Shown here piece after piece: positions 1-9,329 of a stretch of DNA of 64,000 nt; position 1 is the first letter of the stretch; each line of letters opens with the position of its first letter. The stretch is from Xenorhabdus beddingii. Its GTDB lineage: Bacteria > Pseudomonadota > Gammaproteobacteria > Enterobacterales > Enterobacteriaceae. Position numbers and translations under genes: made by a program. Under the pieces are notes generated by a model, which was not told the origin of the DNA, did not search any database, and saw nothing but the letters and a program-made list of their open reading frames with translations. The stretch is taken from contig NZ_MUBK01000001.1 of the NCBI RefSeq assembly GCF_002127545.1, forward strand, positions 186,001 to 250,000, written 5' to 3'.

Positions 1-1113
1 CAAGGCGTGGTTAAATGTCCCGGCATAAATTTCCGGCAGATGTTCGATAAACAGTTTGGCGGTATAAGGAACCAATTTCCCCGTGATAAACACGCGCAAA
101 TACATGAAAAATTGTTCGTGGATATTGCGACGGGCTTCATTATTGGCCGTTTTCTTATAGGCTTGTATCACCGTAGATTCAAACAAATCGCCTTTTCTGT
201 GCCCGCCATTTTCTTCCCACTCTTTTTTCAGGTATTCCACCAACTGATCGACATTAAAAATGTCCTTTTCAACGGCATCGTCCAGATCCGCAATGCAATA
301 CGAAATATCATCGGCGGCCTCCATAATATAGGTCAGCGGAAACCGGCAGAAATCCCCCATTTGCAGCTCTTTCTTCAACTCACGGATAAAGTTGTCTTCT
401 GACCAGTAATAGCCTTTTTTCTTCATCAGGTAACTGAATTCAGGGGGAGATTCTTCCAGACGATAAGCCGGACAGGTATATTTCAGGATGCAGCCAATTT
501 GGGCATAAGTCAGATTCAGCCGAAGCAGGTTATGTGCCAGACGAATAGCCTGGGCATTGCCTTCAAACTGACATAAGTCTTTACGCAATTGCTGACGAAA
601 CAGATCCTTTTTCTCTTCACCGCTCAAACGCAGTGCCGCAACTTTACAGTTATCCTGCCGATCCTTCCTGTTTGGCAAATAGTCAGGGTCCAATCGACGG
701 GAGAACCAATCCTTAATCGCTGCCTCACCAAAATGCCCGAACGGCGGATTTCCAATATCGTGCATCAGGCAGGCCATTTCAACCAGGCTTTCAAAAGCAA
801 GTAAGCGGTCACTTAGCCCATATTTTTTGAGTAAGTCTTGCTTTGTCAGCTCCGCGATAATGGTTTTTGAGATATAGCGCCCGATTTGCTGTACTTCCAG
901 TGAATGAGTCAATCGACTGCGCACCGCCGCATTGCGCTCAAGCGGGAATACCTGCGTTTTTTGCTGCAATCGCCGAATCGCGGCTGAGTTGATGATGCGC
1001 CCCCGATCACTCTCAAATTGGCGGGTGACGTGATCTTCATCATCGGGATCGATGGAAGATTTACTGAACTTACGTTGGTAATTCAACTTCTGTTTGAAAT
1101 CAATTTTAGACAT
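1..1113 (-). CDS. dgt: deoxyguanosinetriphosphate triphosphohydrolase, 3' end cut by window edge
   Basis: Hydrolyses dGTP to deoxyguanosine and triphosphate in the cytoplasm. The start ATG is at 1111-1113 and the frame is open to the first base of the window, giving 371 codons; the E. coli enzyme has about 505 residues, so the C-terminus lies outside. The translation begins [17 protein letters not shown] and carries the HD-domain signature [18 protein letters not shown] plus a conserved [20 protein letters not shown] block near the N-terminus. It is divergent from mtnN, with a 138-bp gap holding both promoters; dgt and mtnN are also neighbours in E. coli. Confidence 0.95.
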   Translation of the reverse strand, partial: MSKIDFKQKLNYQRKFSKSSIDPDDEDHVTRQFESDRGRIINSAAIRRLQQKTQVFPLERNAAVRSRLTHSLEVQQIGRYISKTIIAELTKQDLLKKYGLSDRLLAFESLVEMACLMHDIGNPPFGHFGEAAIKDWFSRRLDPDYLPNRKDRQDNCKVAALRLSGEEKKDLFRQQLRKDLCQFEGNAQAIRLAHNLLRLNLTYAQIGCILKYTCPAYRLEESPPEFSYLMKKKGYYWSEDNFIRELKKELQMGDFCRFPLTYIMEAADDISYCIADLDDAVEKDIFNVDQLVEYLKKEWEENGGHRKGDLFESTVIQAYKKTANNEARRNIHEQFFMYLRVFITGKLVPYTAKLFIEHLPEIYAGTFNHAL

Positions 1114-1251
1114 CAATCCTCCCATACCGAATGAAACGATTATTTAGAATTGGAATCTCCGGTAGATGGTGATTCAATGATACACTTGCCGACCAAATCA
1201 GCCTGTTAATATAGGCTCCAATCCATTAATGACTTAAGAGAGTATGACACA

Positions 1252-1950
1252 ATGAAAGTAGGTGTAATAGGTGCAATGGAACAAGAAGTGACGTTATTGC
1301 GCGACCAGATCGAAGGCTTGCAAACATTGTCACGGGGCGGATGTGAAATCTATACCGGTAAGCTGAATGGCGTTGACATCGCCTTGCTGAAATCCGGTAT
1401 TGGTAAAGTTGCTGCTGCCCTTGGCACCACCTTATTGATTGAACATTGCCAGCCGGATATCGTGATTAACACCGGTTCTGCGGGTGGCCTTGATGCCAAA
1501 TTAAACGTAGGGGATATCGTCGTTTCCGAAGAAGTCCGTTATCACGATGCCGATGTCACTGCCTTTGGCTATGAACCCGGTCAAATGGCGCAATGTCCGC
1601 CGGCTTTTGTTGCTGATGAGCAATTAATCATCCTGGCTGAAAAATGTATTCAATCCCTCGATCTGAATGCCGTGCGCGGTCTGGTTTGCAGTGGTGATGC
1701 GTTTATCAATGGCTCAGAGCCACTGGCACGCATTCGCGCCACCTTCCCGAACGTGGCGGCGGTTGAGATGGAAGCGGCGGCGATTGGTCATGTTTGCCAT
1801 CAATACCACCTACCGTTTGTGGTTGTTCGCGCCATTTCCGACGTTGCTGATCAAGAGTCCCATATCAGCTTTGACGAATTTTTAGTGGTCGCGGCACGTG
1901 AATCCACCCAGATGGTCAACGCCATGCTGACCGAACTCAGCAAACCGTAA
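1252..1950 (+). CDS. mtnN: 5'-methylthioadenosine/S-adenosylhomocysteine nucleosidase
   Basis: Cleaves adenine from methylthioadenosine and S-adenosylhomocysteine, feeding methionine salvage and the activated methyl cycle, and supplying the AI-2 precursor route. At 232 residues it matches the usual length. Glu12 lies in the N-terminal [10 protein letters not shown], the substrate-binding [10 protein letters not shown] is near residue 172, and the catalytic Asp is in ISDVAD near residue 197. btuF follows after 27 bp on the same strand, so the two are probably cotranscribed as in E. coli. The start ATG follows the SD-like AGAGAG. Confidence 0.97.
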   Translation: MKVGVIGAMEQEVTLLRDQIEGLQTLSRGGCEIYTGKLNGVDIALLKSGIGKVAAALGTTLLIEHCQPDIVINTGSAGGLDAKLNVGDIVVSEEVRYHDADVTAFGYEPGQMAQCPPAFVADEQLIILAEKCIQSLDLNAVRGLVCSGDAFINGSEPLARIRATFPNVAAVEMEAAAIGHVCHQYHLPFVVVRAISDVADQESHISFDEFLVVAARESTQMVNAMLTELSKP

Positions 1951-1977
1951 TCCATCCTGTAACGTGGAGCATCCGTA

Positions 1978-2868
1978 ATGAAAGCATTTTCTAAAATTGC
2001 CCCTTATCGATCTGGCTGGATGGCATTTTCATTTCTTCTGTCTGGTTTTCTATCCGGCTTTCTATATAGTTTTTTAGGTGTTTTCAGTGCTCCACTTTAT
2101 GCGGCCGCCTCCCGTGTGATTAGTCTTTCCCCATCAACCACCGAACTCGCCTATGCTGCCGGACTCGGTGACCAACTTGTCGCAGTGAGCGCTTACTCTG
2201 ATTATCCTGAGGCCGCCAAAAAGCGGGAGCACGTCGCTGACTGGCAGGGCATCAATGTGGAACGCATCCTCGCCCTGAAACCTGACCTGATTCTGGCATG
2301 GCGTAGCGGTAATCCCCAACGCCCTCTGGAACAACTCGCCGCCTTAGGCATACCGATTTTTTATTCTGATGTGAAAAAAGTCGAAGATGTTGCGACAGAG
2401 CTGGAACGACTGGCGACCCACAGTCCACACCCTGATATAGCCAAAAAAGCAGCGGCGGATATTCGCCGGAAGTTCAACCAATTAAAACAGAATTATGCCA
2501 ATCCACATCCCAAACCCGTATTCTTACAGTTTGGCATGAACCCGATTTTTACCGCCTCCCGTGACACCCTCCAAAGCGAAATTGTCTCCGTATGCGGCGG
2601 GAGAAATATTTTTGCCGATAGTCCCGTTCCGTGGCCACAAGTTAATCGTGAGCAAGTACTTACCCGCAAACCAGAAGTGATTGTCATGGGCGGCACGGAA
2701 GGGCAAAAACAGCGGGTGGCGGATTTTTGGCGGCCACAACTGGATAGCAGAATTATCAGCCTAAATGATGACTGGTTTAGCCGGGCAGGGCCGAGGATTA
2801 TTTTGGCAACAGAGCAATTGTGTAAGCAGTTAAACGATTCCGGCAATCAAGCAGAACTCGCAAAATAG
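1978..2868 (+). CDS. btuF: periplasmic vitamin B12-binding protein
   Basis: Binds cobalamin in the periplasm and delivers it to the BtuCD ABC importer. The translation has a long hydrophobic N-terminus ending in PLYAAA, which reads as a signal peptide of about 40 residues, then the family opening [17 protein letters not shown] and a two-lobed periplasmic-binding fold. It is 296 residues, about 30 longer than E. coli BtuF, with the excess in the signal region. A later start is possible, although the ATG at 1978 follows a GTGGAG ribosome site. No btuC or btuD is in this window. Confidence 0.93.
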   Translation: MKAFSKIAPYRSGWMAFSFLLSGFLSGFLYSFLGVFSAPLYAAASRVISLSPSTTELAYAAGLGDQLVAVSAYSDYPEAAKKREHVADWQGINVERILALKPDLILAWRSGNPQRPLEQLAALGIPIFYSDVKKVEDVATELERLATHSPHPDIAKKAAADIRRKFNQLKQNYANPHPKPVFLQFGMNPIFTASRDTLQSEIVSVCGGRNIFADSPVPWPQVNREQVLTRKPEVIVMGGTEGQKQRVADFWRPQLDSRIISLNDDWFSRAGPRIILATEQLCKQLNDSGNQAELAK

Positions 2869-2886
2869 CCTCCTGAGAGGAGGCTA
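2866..2886. terminator. hairpin between convergent btuF and erpA
   Basis: Perfect 8-bp stem TAGCCTCC / GGAGGCTA with a 5-nt loop, starting at the btuF stop codon. Its position between convergent genes suits a shared terminator, but the T-run on either side is weak. Confidence 0.6.
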
Positions 2887-2914
2887 ACGATTGCCATCAT
2901 TCTGGATACATTCA

Positions 2915-3259
2915 TTAAACACTAAAAGAAGAACCACAACCGCAGGTCGTTTTTGCATTCGGGTTGGTCACGATAAAACGGGAACCTTCCAGCCCTTCCG
3001 TATAATCCACACAACCCCCTACCAGATATTGCAGACTCATTGGGTCAATAACCAGCTCAACCCCTTGTTTCTGAATTGTCAGATCACCTTCATTCATTTG
3101 GTCATCGAAAGTGAAACCATACTGGAAACCGCTACAACCACCCCCTGTAATATAGACCCGCAGACGCAGGTTCGGGTTATCTTCATCAGCAACCAGCACT
3201 TTCACTTTATTGGCTGCGGCATCAGTAAACTGCAAAGGCAGTGCAGCATCATCGCTCAT
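2915..3259 (-). CDS. erpA: A-type iron-sulfur cluster insertion protein
   Basis: Carries and delivers Fe-S clusters to apoproteins, notably enzymes of isoprenoid synthesis. At 114 residues it has the standard length. The three cluster ligands are visible: Cys42 in [11 protein letters not shown], and Cys106 and Cys108 in [11 protein letters not shown] at the C-terminus. It converges on btuF and diverges from hemL. In E. coli, clcA lies between erpA and hemL; it is absent here. Confidence 0.97.
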   Translation of the reverse strand: MSDDAALPLQFTDAAANKVKVLVADEDNPNLRLRVYITGGGCSGFQYGFTFDDQMNEGDLTIQKQGVELVIDPMSLQYLVGGCVDYTEGLEGSRFIVTNPNAKTTCGCGSSFSV

Positions 3260-3524
3260 ATTTTTACTCCGGTCGGTTTCCGGTAAAAGTGCCCGGAAAG
3301 TCGTTTTATGCGGTTTATCCCCATGCTACGGGGAGCACATTTTATATTTGTCTCATCAGTTAACGGCGATTATCCAATACCTGACTGATTCGTTCAAGTT
3401 TTGCCACACAAACGCAACAATTCAAATAATGCTTCCCTGCATGATGATAATTTGGCTTCCCCATTGGGGTGCTTTAGAATGGCATTCCCATATCTATACC
3501 GTTATCTTTCAGGAGCTTTTATTC

Positions 3525-4808
3525 ATGAGCCAGTCCGAAACGCTTTACTCCCAGGCAAAACAGGTGATCCCCGGCGGTGTCAATTCACCGGTACGTGCTT
3601 TTAACGGTGTTGGCGGTACGCCTGTTTTTATCCAACGTGCTGATGGTGCCTATCTTTATGATGTCGATGACAATGCCTATATCGATTATGTCGGTTCATG
3701 GGGACCCATGGTTCTTGGGCATAACCATCCGGCCATCCGTCATGCCGTCATTGAAGCGGCTGAGTGTGGCCTGAGTTTCGGAGCGCCAACGGCTGCCGAA
3801 GTGGAAATGGCAAAACGGGTCACAAAACTGGTGCCTTCCATGGATATGGTTCGGATGGTGAACTCAGGTACAGAAGCCACCATGAGCGCCATCCGTCTGG
3901 CTCGCGGTTATACCCAACGCGATAAAATCATTAAATTCGAAGGCTGCTATCACGGCCACGCGGATTGTCTGTTGGTAAAAGCCGGTTCTGGCGCCCTGAC
4001 GATGGGTCAACCAAATTCGCCGGGGGTTCCTGCTGACTTTGCCAAACACACCCTGACTTGCATTTACAATGATCTGGATTCCGTCCGCGAAGCCTTCGAA
4101 AAATACCCGCAAGATATCGCCTGTATCATTGTTGAACCGGTCGCGGGCAACATGAATTGCATTCCTCCACAACCAGAATTCCTGCCGGGTCTGCGTAAGC
4201 TGTGTGATGAATTTGGTGCCTTGCTGATCATTGATGAAGTAATGACGGGCTTCCGTGTCGCTCTGGGGGGGGCGCAGGAATATTACGATGTTAAGCCGGA
4301 TTTGACCTCCCTTGGCAAAATCATCGGTGGCGGTATGCCTGTCGGCGCGTTTGGTGGCCGTCGGGAAATCATGGAAAAACTGGCCCCCACTGGCCCGGTT
4401 TATCAGGCGGGCACCCTTTCAGGCAACCCCATCGCGATGGCTGCGGGTCTGGCTTGTCTGAACGAAGTTGCCCAAGCGGGTGTTCATCAACGTCTGAGCG
4501 AATTGACCGACAAACTGGCGGTTGGCCTGAAAAATGCCGCATCAGCAGCGGGTATTCCTCTGGTTGTCAATCACGTCGGCGGCATGTTTGGTATTTTCTT
4601 TACCGAGGCGGAAAAGGTCACCTGCTATCAGGATGTGATGAAGTGTGATATAGAACGCTTCAAGCAGTTCTTCCACCTGATGCTGGATGAAGGCGTTTAT
4701 CTGGCACCTTCTGCGTTTGAAGCGGGTTTTATGTCCATTGCCCATTCAGATGAAGATATCCAGCGCACCATTGACGCGGCAGCACGTTGTTTTGCTAAGT
4801 TAAAATAA
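3525..4808 (+). CDS. hemL: glutamate-1-semialdehyde 2,1-aminomutase
   Basis: PLP enzyme that converts glutamate-1-semialdehyde to 5-aminolevulinate in the C5 route to heme. The frame is open from 3210, but the true start is the ATG at 3525: it follows AGGAG with a 9-nt spacer and gives the family N-terminus [18 protein letters not shown]. The product is 427 residues, as expected. The PLP-binding lysine is in [17 protein letters not shown]. It is monocistronic, with a hairpin directly after the stop. Confidence 0.97.
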   Translation: MSQSETLYSQAKQVIPGGVNSPVRAFNGVGGTPVFIQRADGAYLYDVDDNAYIDYVGSWGPMVLGHNHPAIRHAVIEAAECGLSFGAPTAAEVEMAKRVTKLVPSMDMVRMVNSGTEATMSAIRLARGYTQRDKIIKFEGCYHGHADCLLVKAGSGALTMGQPNSPGVPADFAKHTLTCIYNDLDSVREAFEKYPQDIACIIVEPVAGNMNCIPPQPEFLPGLRKLCDEFGALLIIDEVMTGFRVALGGAQEYYDVKPDLTSLGKIIGGGMPVGAFGGRREIMEKLAPTGPVYQAGTLSGNPIAMAAGLACLNEVAQAGVHQRLSELTDKLAVGLKNAASAAGIPLVVNHVGGMFGIFFTEAEKVTCYQDVMKCDIERFKQFFHLMLDEGVYLAPSAFEAGFMSIAHSDEDIQRTIDAAARCFAKLK

Positions 4809-4818
4809 GAGTGTGAAT

Positions 4819-4857
4819 CCCCGGTCACATAGATAACGATGTGCTATGTGACCGGGG
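4819..4857. terminator. hairpin downstream of hemL
   Basis: Perfect 14-bp stem (4819-4832 with 4844-4857) and an 11-nt loop, between the ends of convergent hemL and the acetyltransferase toxin gene. No long T-run follows; termination is inferred from position and stability. Confidence 0.6.
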
Positions 4858-4875
4858 GTGAGTAACACCGATCTA

Positions 4876-5388
4876 TTACATTCCATCTGCAATTTTCAAC
4901 ATTTCTATTGCACTCGCCATGGTCATGAATAATTTACTCTTTTCCCGGGGAAATTCCTGAAATCCCATATTCGTGTATAATTTTTTTGCTATATCGTTCT
5001 TAGCATTGACGATGATCATCGGGGTGGGTATAGATCTTGATGACTCGGTGGCTCTTCGGATTGCATCTATCAGCAAAATTTCCCCAAGTCCTTGGCGTTG
5101 CAGTGATTTACTTATAGCCAGACGACCAATCAGTGCACAATGTAGTGCCACAGGGTACTTTTTTGCTATTTTTTCTGGTAGTTCGTTGAGTTCTACCGTG
5201 CATAGCGCCAGAGAATAATAACCCTTTATTTGACATTCATTTTGGCTACTGGTGAGAACGAATGTCCGTGACAGATCTTTTTTATCGTGCTGTCCCGATA
5301 CTGTTTTCAGATAGTTGTTTAACTCGGGTTCACCACAATCAAAATTATTTCTATCGTGCTTATTTTTATTTAGATTTTCTATCTGCAC
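4876..5388 (-). CDS. GNAT acetyltransferase toxin (TacT/AtaT-like)
   Basis: Probable toxin of a type II toxin-antitoxin pair; family members acetylate the amino group of aminoacyl-tRNA and block translation. The 170-residue translation is one GNAT domain: N-terminal FDCGEPELNNYLK typical of TacT-like toxins, the acetyl-CoA loop LQRQGLGEILLIDAI near residue 95-110, and the C-terminal LYTNMGFQEF with the usual catalytic-region Tyr. Its start overlaps the 3' end of the upstream RHH gene by 23 bp, the usual antitoxin-first coupling. The exact tRNA target cannot be read from sequence. Confidence 0.85.
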   Translation of the reverse strand: MQIENLNKNKHDRNNFDCGEPELNNYLKTVSGQHDKKDLSRTFVLTSSQNECQIKGYYSLALCTVELNELPEKIAKKYPVALHCALIGRLAISKSLQRQGLGEILLIDAIRRATESSRSIPTPMIIVNAKNDIAKKLYTNMGFQEFPREKSKLFMTMASAIEMLKIADGM

Positions 5389-5662
5389 TTATTGTTTCCT
5401 TATGTCTACGAGCAGCACGCAGGAAACGCTCATTATTGATTGGTTCTTCATTTTCCAATGCATGAACAAACGCCAATGCATCTTCCTGACACAATCGAAT
5501 ACGCATGTCTTGCTCAATCAATCGTTTTGCTTCTGTAATAGCAGCATTTGCAATAAAACTATTCAAACTGGCATATCCCGATAATGAAAGTGCTTTTTCG
5601 AGCAGTTCTTTGGTTTCTGAACTCACTCTAGTCGTGATCCGTTCATTAACTAATGTGGCCAT
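5366..5662 (-). CDS. DUF1778 ribbon-helix-helix antitoxin (TacA-like)
   Basis: Probable antitoxin and autorepressor of the following GNAT toxin. The 98-residue product starts MATLVNERITTRVSSETKELLEKA, given here only in part as the motif NERITTRVSSETKELL, a ribbon-helix-helix DNA-binding N-terminus. The basic C-terminal tail should wrap the toxin. The ATG at 5660-5662 follows a strong GGAGGAG ribosome site. An inverted repeat at 5716-5733 lies upstream and is a candidate operator. Confidence 0.85.
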   Translation of the reverse strand: MATLVNERITTRVSSETKELLEKALSLSGYASLNSFIANAAITEAKRLIEQDMRIRLCQEDALAFVHALENEEPINNERFLRAARRHKETISADRKSK

Positions 5663-5715
5663 ACACCTAACTCCTCCGCATTCTGCGGCGATTAATTCAC
5701 TATAACTACCCGCCG

Positions 5716-5733
5716 CTCAATGACATTATTGAG
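5716..5733. promoter_or_regulatory. inverted repeat upstream of the toxin-antitoxin operon
   Basis: CTCAAT-gacatt-ATTGAG about 55 bp upstream of the antitoxin start. RHH antitoxins usually bind such short repeats at their own promoter; the role here is inferred from position. Confidence 0.35.
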
Positions 5734-5988
5734 AGCTAGCGGAGCCTATTTTTTGTTGAAATGCGAATTTCCCTTCGCTGTCTAATTTATCATCATTTTT
5801 TAACAAAAGTCAATATAGGTGCCAAAATGACACCATAATCTACCATCGACGATCCTGTGGCACCTGAGTGAAGACTCAAACCAAAGCCGGAATAAGGATA
5901 AAAAAACAGGTTTAAGTTATTATTCCTGAGCTCATATCGATATATTACGTTTAACCTAAACCCATTGATGAGATTGGGAGAGAAGATA

Positions 5989-6732
5989 ATGTCGAAGCGG
6001 ACTATTTTGTTAACCGGTGCCAGTGGGCGTATCGGACGAACTTTTTTTCTGTCCATGCAGGAACGTTATATTTTTACCCTCGTAGACCAAAAACAACCTG
6101 ATTATCCCATTCCAACTCCGCATCGTTTTATTCTCGCTGATTTATCCGATCCCTCTGTCGCCGAACCATTAATGATAGATATCGAGAATATTGTCCATCT
6201 TGCCGGAATTCCCCATGCTGAGGCTGAATTTGAACATTTATTACCAGCCAATATCTTAACCACGACTTACCTTCTTCAAGCCGCCGCTCAGTCTAAATGC
6301 CGTCGTTTTGTTTTTGCCAGCAGCGCACAAACGATTGAGGGATACCCCGTCGATAAACAAATATCTGATGGAATAGCCGTCTCCCCCGCTAATTTACACG
6401 GTGTGACAAAATGTTATGGCGAAGCGCTTTGCGCTTATTTCGCGACTCAGAAAGGCTTGTCTTCCGTCGCACTGCGAATCGGCGCTTTTGAATTTAGGGA
6501 TAGTCACGCATTGAAGAATGCCCGTGATCTGAGTGCCTGGCTCAGTCCGGAGGATGCAGTTCAGTTGATCACTTGCGCCATTGAAGCTGAAAATATCACG
6601 TTCTTTATCGCCCACGGTATTTCCAATAATCGGTTTAAACGTCTCGATCTCACCCAAACCAGAAAAATGTTGGGATATTCTCCTCAAGATGATGCTTTTC
6701 AGGCATTTGATCTACGATTATTTCATCGTTGA
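5989..6732 (+). CDS. NAD-dependent epimerase/dehydratase, uronate-dehydrogenase-like, Tyr-to-His in active site
   Basis: Extended short-chain dehydrogenase of 247 residues. The Rossmann signature GASGRIGR is at residues 10-17, and VHLAGIPH and FASSAQTIEGY match the uronate dehydrogenase / NAD(P)-epimerase family. The ATG at 5989 is chosen because GGGAGAG precedes it at good spacing; upstream in-frame TTG and ATG have none. At the catalytic YxxxK position the translation reads H137-G-V-T-K141, so the proton-relay tyrosine is replaced by histidine. Substrate is unknown. It stands alone, between the toxin-antitoxin pair and mrcB. Confidence 0.75.
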   Translation: MSKRTILLTGASGRIGRTFFLSMQERYIFTLVDQKQPDYPIPTPHRFILADLSDPSVAEPLMIDIENIVHLAGIPHAEAEFEHLLPANILTTTYLLQAAAQSKCRRFVFASSAQTIEGYPVDKQISDGIAVSPANLHGVTKCYGEALCAYFATQKGLSSVALRIGAFEFRDSHALKNARDLSAWLSPEDAVQLITCAIEAENITFFIAHGISNNRFKRLDLTQTRKMLGYSPQDDAFQAFDLRLFHR

Positions 6733-6751
6733 TACCCCGCCATGCCTTAAA

Positions 6752-6776
6752 CTCCCCACCCCGTTTGGATGGGGAG
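6752..6776. terminator. hairpin between the epimerase-like gene and mrcB
   Basis: 7-bp stem CTCCCCA / TGGGGAG between two convergent genes, 20 bp after the epimerase stop. Modest stem; terminator role inferred from position. Confidence 0.4.
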
Positions 6777-6801
6777 CCGCATTTTCTGACGGATCCAATG
6801 A

Positions 6802-9279
6802 TTACTGACCAAACATCTCTCGCAACCAGCCCGGGGCTTCTTCTTCGCCCTCCTCTATCGGCTGTGGCGGCGACTGCTGGCATAAACCCTCCGGATTATC
6901 AGTCCAGGTCGGTAACACCCTGACGCCGTTACCCGCACAGTTGAAGCTGCCATCTTCATTGACTGACATCTCCACAATGCCTTCCGGCTGACGGTTATTC
7001 AGCGCCAGTGGCGTTTCGTTTTCCAGATAACGGCGGTAAATCGTTAATGCTCCCGTCGCACCAGTTAAATTAGTGGGACCATTGTTATCACGCCCTGTCC
7101 AGACGATGGTGACTTCCTTGCCGTCAATCCCCGTAAACCAACTGTCACGCAGATCATTGGTGGTTCCGGTTTTCCCGGCCAAATTGTATTTGCCATATTT
7201 GCCAACCAATGAACGGCCTGTGCCTCGCGCGACGACCTGTTGCATACCATAGAGGGTCAGATAAGCGGCCTGTGGAGGCACGACGCGCTCTGCCTGCGGG
7301 TAGCTCTGGTAAACGACGGTTCCATCTTCGGCAATGATCGAACGTAATGCAGAAAGTTTTGCGCGATTACCGCCACTGGCAATAGTCTGGAATTCCTGCG
7401 CCATTTCCATTGGAGTCAGGTTAATCGCACCCAATAACATCGAAGGAACCTGTTGGATCTCTTTTGCCGGGATACCCAGTGAAATCAATGTATTGGTAAT
7501 CCGATCCAACCCCACATCCAGCCCCAGATTGACGGTCGGAACGTTCATTGAACGCGCCAGCGCATCCACTAACATCACGCGCCCGCTAAAATTACGGCTA
7601 AAGTTCTTCGGCTCCCACGGTTTTCCGCCCGCCTGAGGAATGGAGATAGGCTCATCGGCCAACCAGGTATTCAGGCGATATTTATCCGGCTGGCTCAATG
7701 CCGTCAGATAAGTCGCGGGCTTGGCGAGGGAGCCGATCAAACGGCGGGCATTCAGTGCCCGGTTAAATCCGGCGTATTGTGGCTGGGAACCCCCAACCAA
7801 CGCACGAACCTCACCACTGAAACGGTCAACCACCACCATTGCGCCTTCCAGATCAGTCACTTTACGGTCTTTCCGCAGGGCAGCCACGCCCTCTTCCACT
7901 GATTTTTCCGCCGCATCCTGTGAAACCGGATCTAAGGTGGTAAAGATTTTCACCCCCGATAGTTCATTGATTTTATCGCCCAGCTTTTCCTGCAATTCCT
8001 GACGCACCAACTGCATAAACGCGGGTTGAGGTGTAATTGACTCGCTTTTGGGTTTAACGCCAAGTGGACGGGCGCTCAACAAGTCATACAGTTCCTGATC
8101 GATAATATTTCGGTTCTGGAGAATTTTTAATACCACGTTGCGCCGTTCCAGCGCGACTTTCGGATTGCGCCAGGGATTATACAAGGATGCTCCCTTGACC
8201 ATCCCCACCAGCAACGCCTGCTGATCCAAACTCAGTTCATCAATCGGACGCCCAAAATAATACAGGCTCGCCAGCGGGAAGCCACGGATTTGCTCATCAC
8301 CACTTTGCCCCAAATAGACTTCGTTGAGGTACAGTTCAAGGATGCGATCCTTGCTGTAACGCGCATCCATCAACAGAGCCATGTAGGCTTCATTCGCTTT
8401 ACGGCTCAAGGTCCGTTCATTGGAAAGGAACAGGTTTTTCACCAGTTGCTGCGTCAGGGTACTGCCCCCCTGAACCGCACGCCCCGCCGTCAGGTTAGCC
8501 AATACGGCACGGGCAATCGAAAGCGGCCTGACCCCGCCATGTTCATAGAAATAACGATCTTCCGTTTCCAGCAATGTCTGCACCAGTAAATCCGGAAAGC
8601 CCGAACGCGGAACAAACAGGCGCTGCTCACCATTCGGTGACTGCATCATTGTGATTAATTTCGGATCGAGGCGGAAGAAACCAAACTGACGTTGATTCTC
8701 CATGTTCTCAATGCTGGAAAGATGATTGCTATCAAAAGTCAAGCGCGCCTGAATTTGCCCTTCCTGACCATCAGGAAAATCAAACGGACGACGCAGCATT
8801 TCAATGCTGTTCCCCCTGACCACAAACTCACCGGCACGGGTAATTTTGGTCACTTTCCGATACTGCATTCCCTCCAGTAAACGGATCATTTCATCTTTGC
8901 TGTAATTCATGCCCGGTTCGAGGTTAACCATCCGGCCATACACGGCGGCGGGTAAATCCCAAACTTTACCGTCAATACGCTGGCGAATTTTGTTATCCAG
9001 ATAGAAACCATAGATAACAAAGAGTACCGCCAACACAATTAAGATTTTTAACAGCAGCCACAAAAACCCGTTCCCTGTTTTCCCCGGTGGGCGGGCCTTG
9101 GATGGGCGGGAAGGCTTCCCTTTTTTAGTCATGACTTCATCCTCATCGTCGTCGTCAAAATCATTATCTTCATAATCATCATAGTCATCCCGCCGATTGC
9201 GTTTTTTTGATGTCCGCCCACGACGAAGTCCTGATTTTTTGCCCTTGCGTCCGATTGGCTGACGGTTATCATCAGACAT
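6802..9279 (-). CDS. mrcB: penicillin-binding protein 1B, bifunctional transglycosylase/transpeptidase
   Basis: Polymerises and crosslinks peptidoglycan at the inner membrane. The 825-residue product has a highly charged cytoplasmic tail (acidic [18 protein letters not shown] stretch), one membrane segment near residues 70-90, a UB2H region for the LpoB activator, a GT51 domain with the Glu of RYFYEHGG and [13 protein letters not shown], and a transpeptidase domain with SxxK in [13 protein letters not shown], and KTGTTND. E. coli PBP1B has 844 residues. The fhu genes that lie between hemL and mrcB in E. coli are missing. Confidence 0.97.
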   Translation of the reverse strand: MSDDNRQPIGRKGKKSGLRRGRTSKKRNRRDDYDDYEDNDFDDDDEDEVMTKKGKPSRPSKARPPGKTGNGFLWLLLKILIVLAVLFVIYGFYLDNKIRQRIDGKVWDLPAAVYGRMVNLEPGMNYSKDEMIRLLEGMQYRKVTKITRAGEFVVRGNSIEMLRRPFDFPDGQEGQIQARLTFDSNHLSSIENMENQRQFGFFRLDPKLITMMQSPNGEQRLFVPRSGFPDLLVQTLLETEDRYFYEHGGVRPLSIARAVLANLTAGRAVQGGSTLTQQLVKNLFLSNERTLSRKANEAYMALLMDARYSKDRILELYLNEVYLGQSGDEQIRGFPLASLYYFGRPIDELSLDQQALLVGMVKGASLYNPWRNPKVALERRNVVLKILQNRNIIDQELYDLLSARPLGVKPKSESITPQPAFMQLVRQELQEKLGDKINELSGVKIFTTLDPVSQDAAEKSVEEGVAALRKDRKVTDLEGAMVVVDRFSGEVRALVGGSQPQYAGFNRALNARRLIGSLAKPATYLTALSQPDKYRLNTWLADEPISIPQAGGKPWEPKNFSRNFSGRVMLVDALARSMNVPTVNLGLDVGLDRITNTLISLGIPAKEIQQVPSMLLGAINLTPMEMAQEFQTIASGGNRAKLSALRSIIAEDGTVVYQSYPQAERVVPPQAAYLTLYGMQQVVARGTGRSLVGKYGKYNLAGKTGTTNDLRDSWFTGIDGKEVTIVWTGRDNNGPTNLTGATGALTIYRRYLENETPLALNNRQPEGIVEMSVNEDGSFNCAGNGVRVLPTWTDNPEGLCQQSPPQPIEEGEEEAPGWLREMFGQ

Positions 9280-9329
9280 ACCGAATTCTCCAAATATTTG
9301 TTAAATGCCGCCATATGAATTAAAAGCAA

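Noticed and set aside
2891-3286. 131-codon plus-strand frame
   Set aside because: Antisense to erpA, which is unmistakable; composition is that of a shadow frame.
3210-3524. Upstream extension of the hemL frame
   Set aside because: Runs into the erpA 5' end on the other strand and lacks family similarity; the ATG at 3525 has a good SD.
5793-6056. 87-codon minus-strand frame upstream of the epimerase-like gene
   Set aside because: Overlaps the start of a real gene, poor ribosome site, composition typical of AT-rich spacer.
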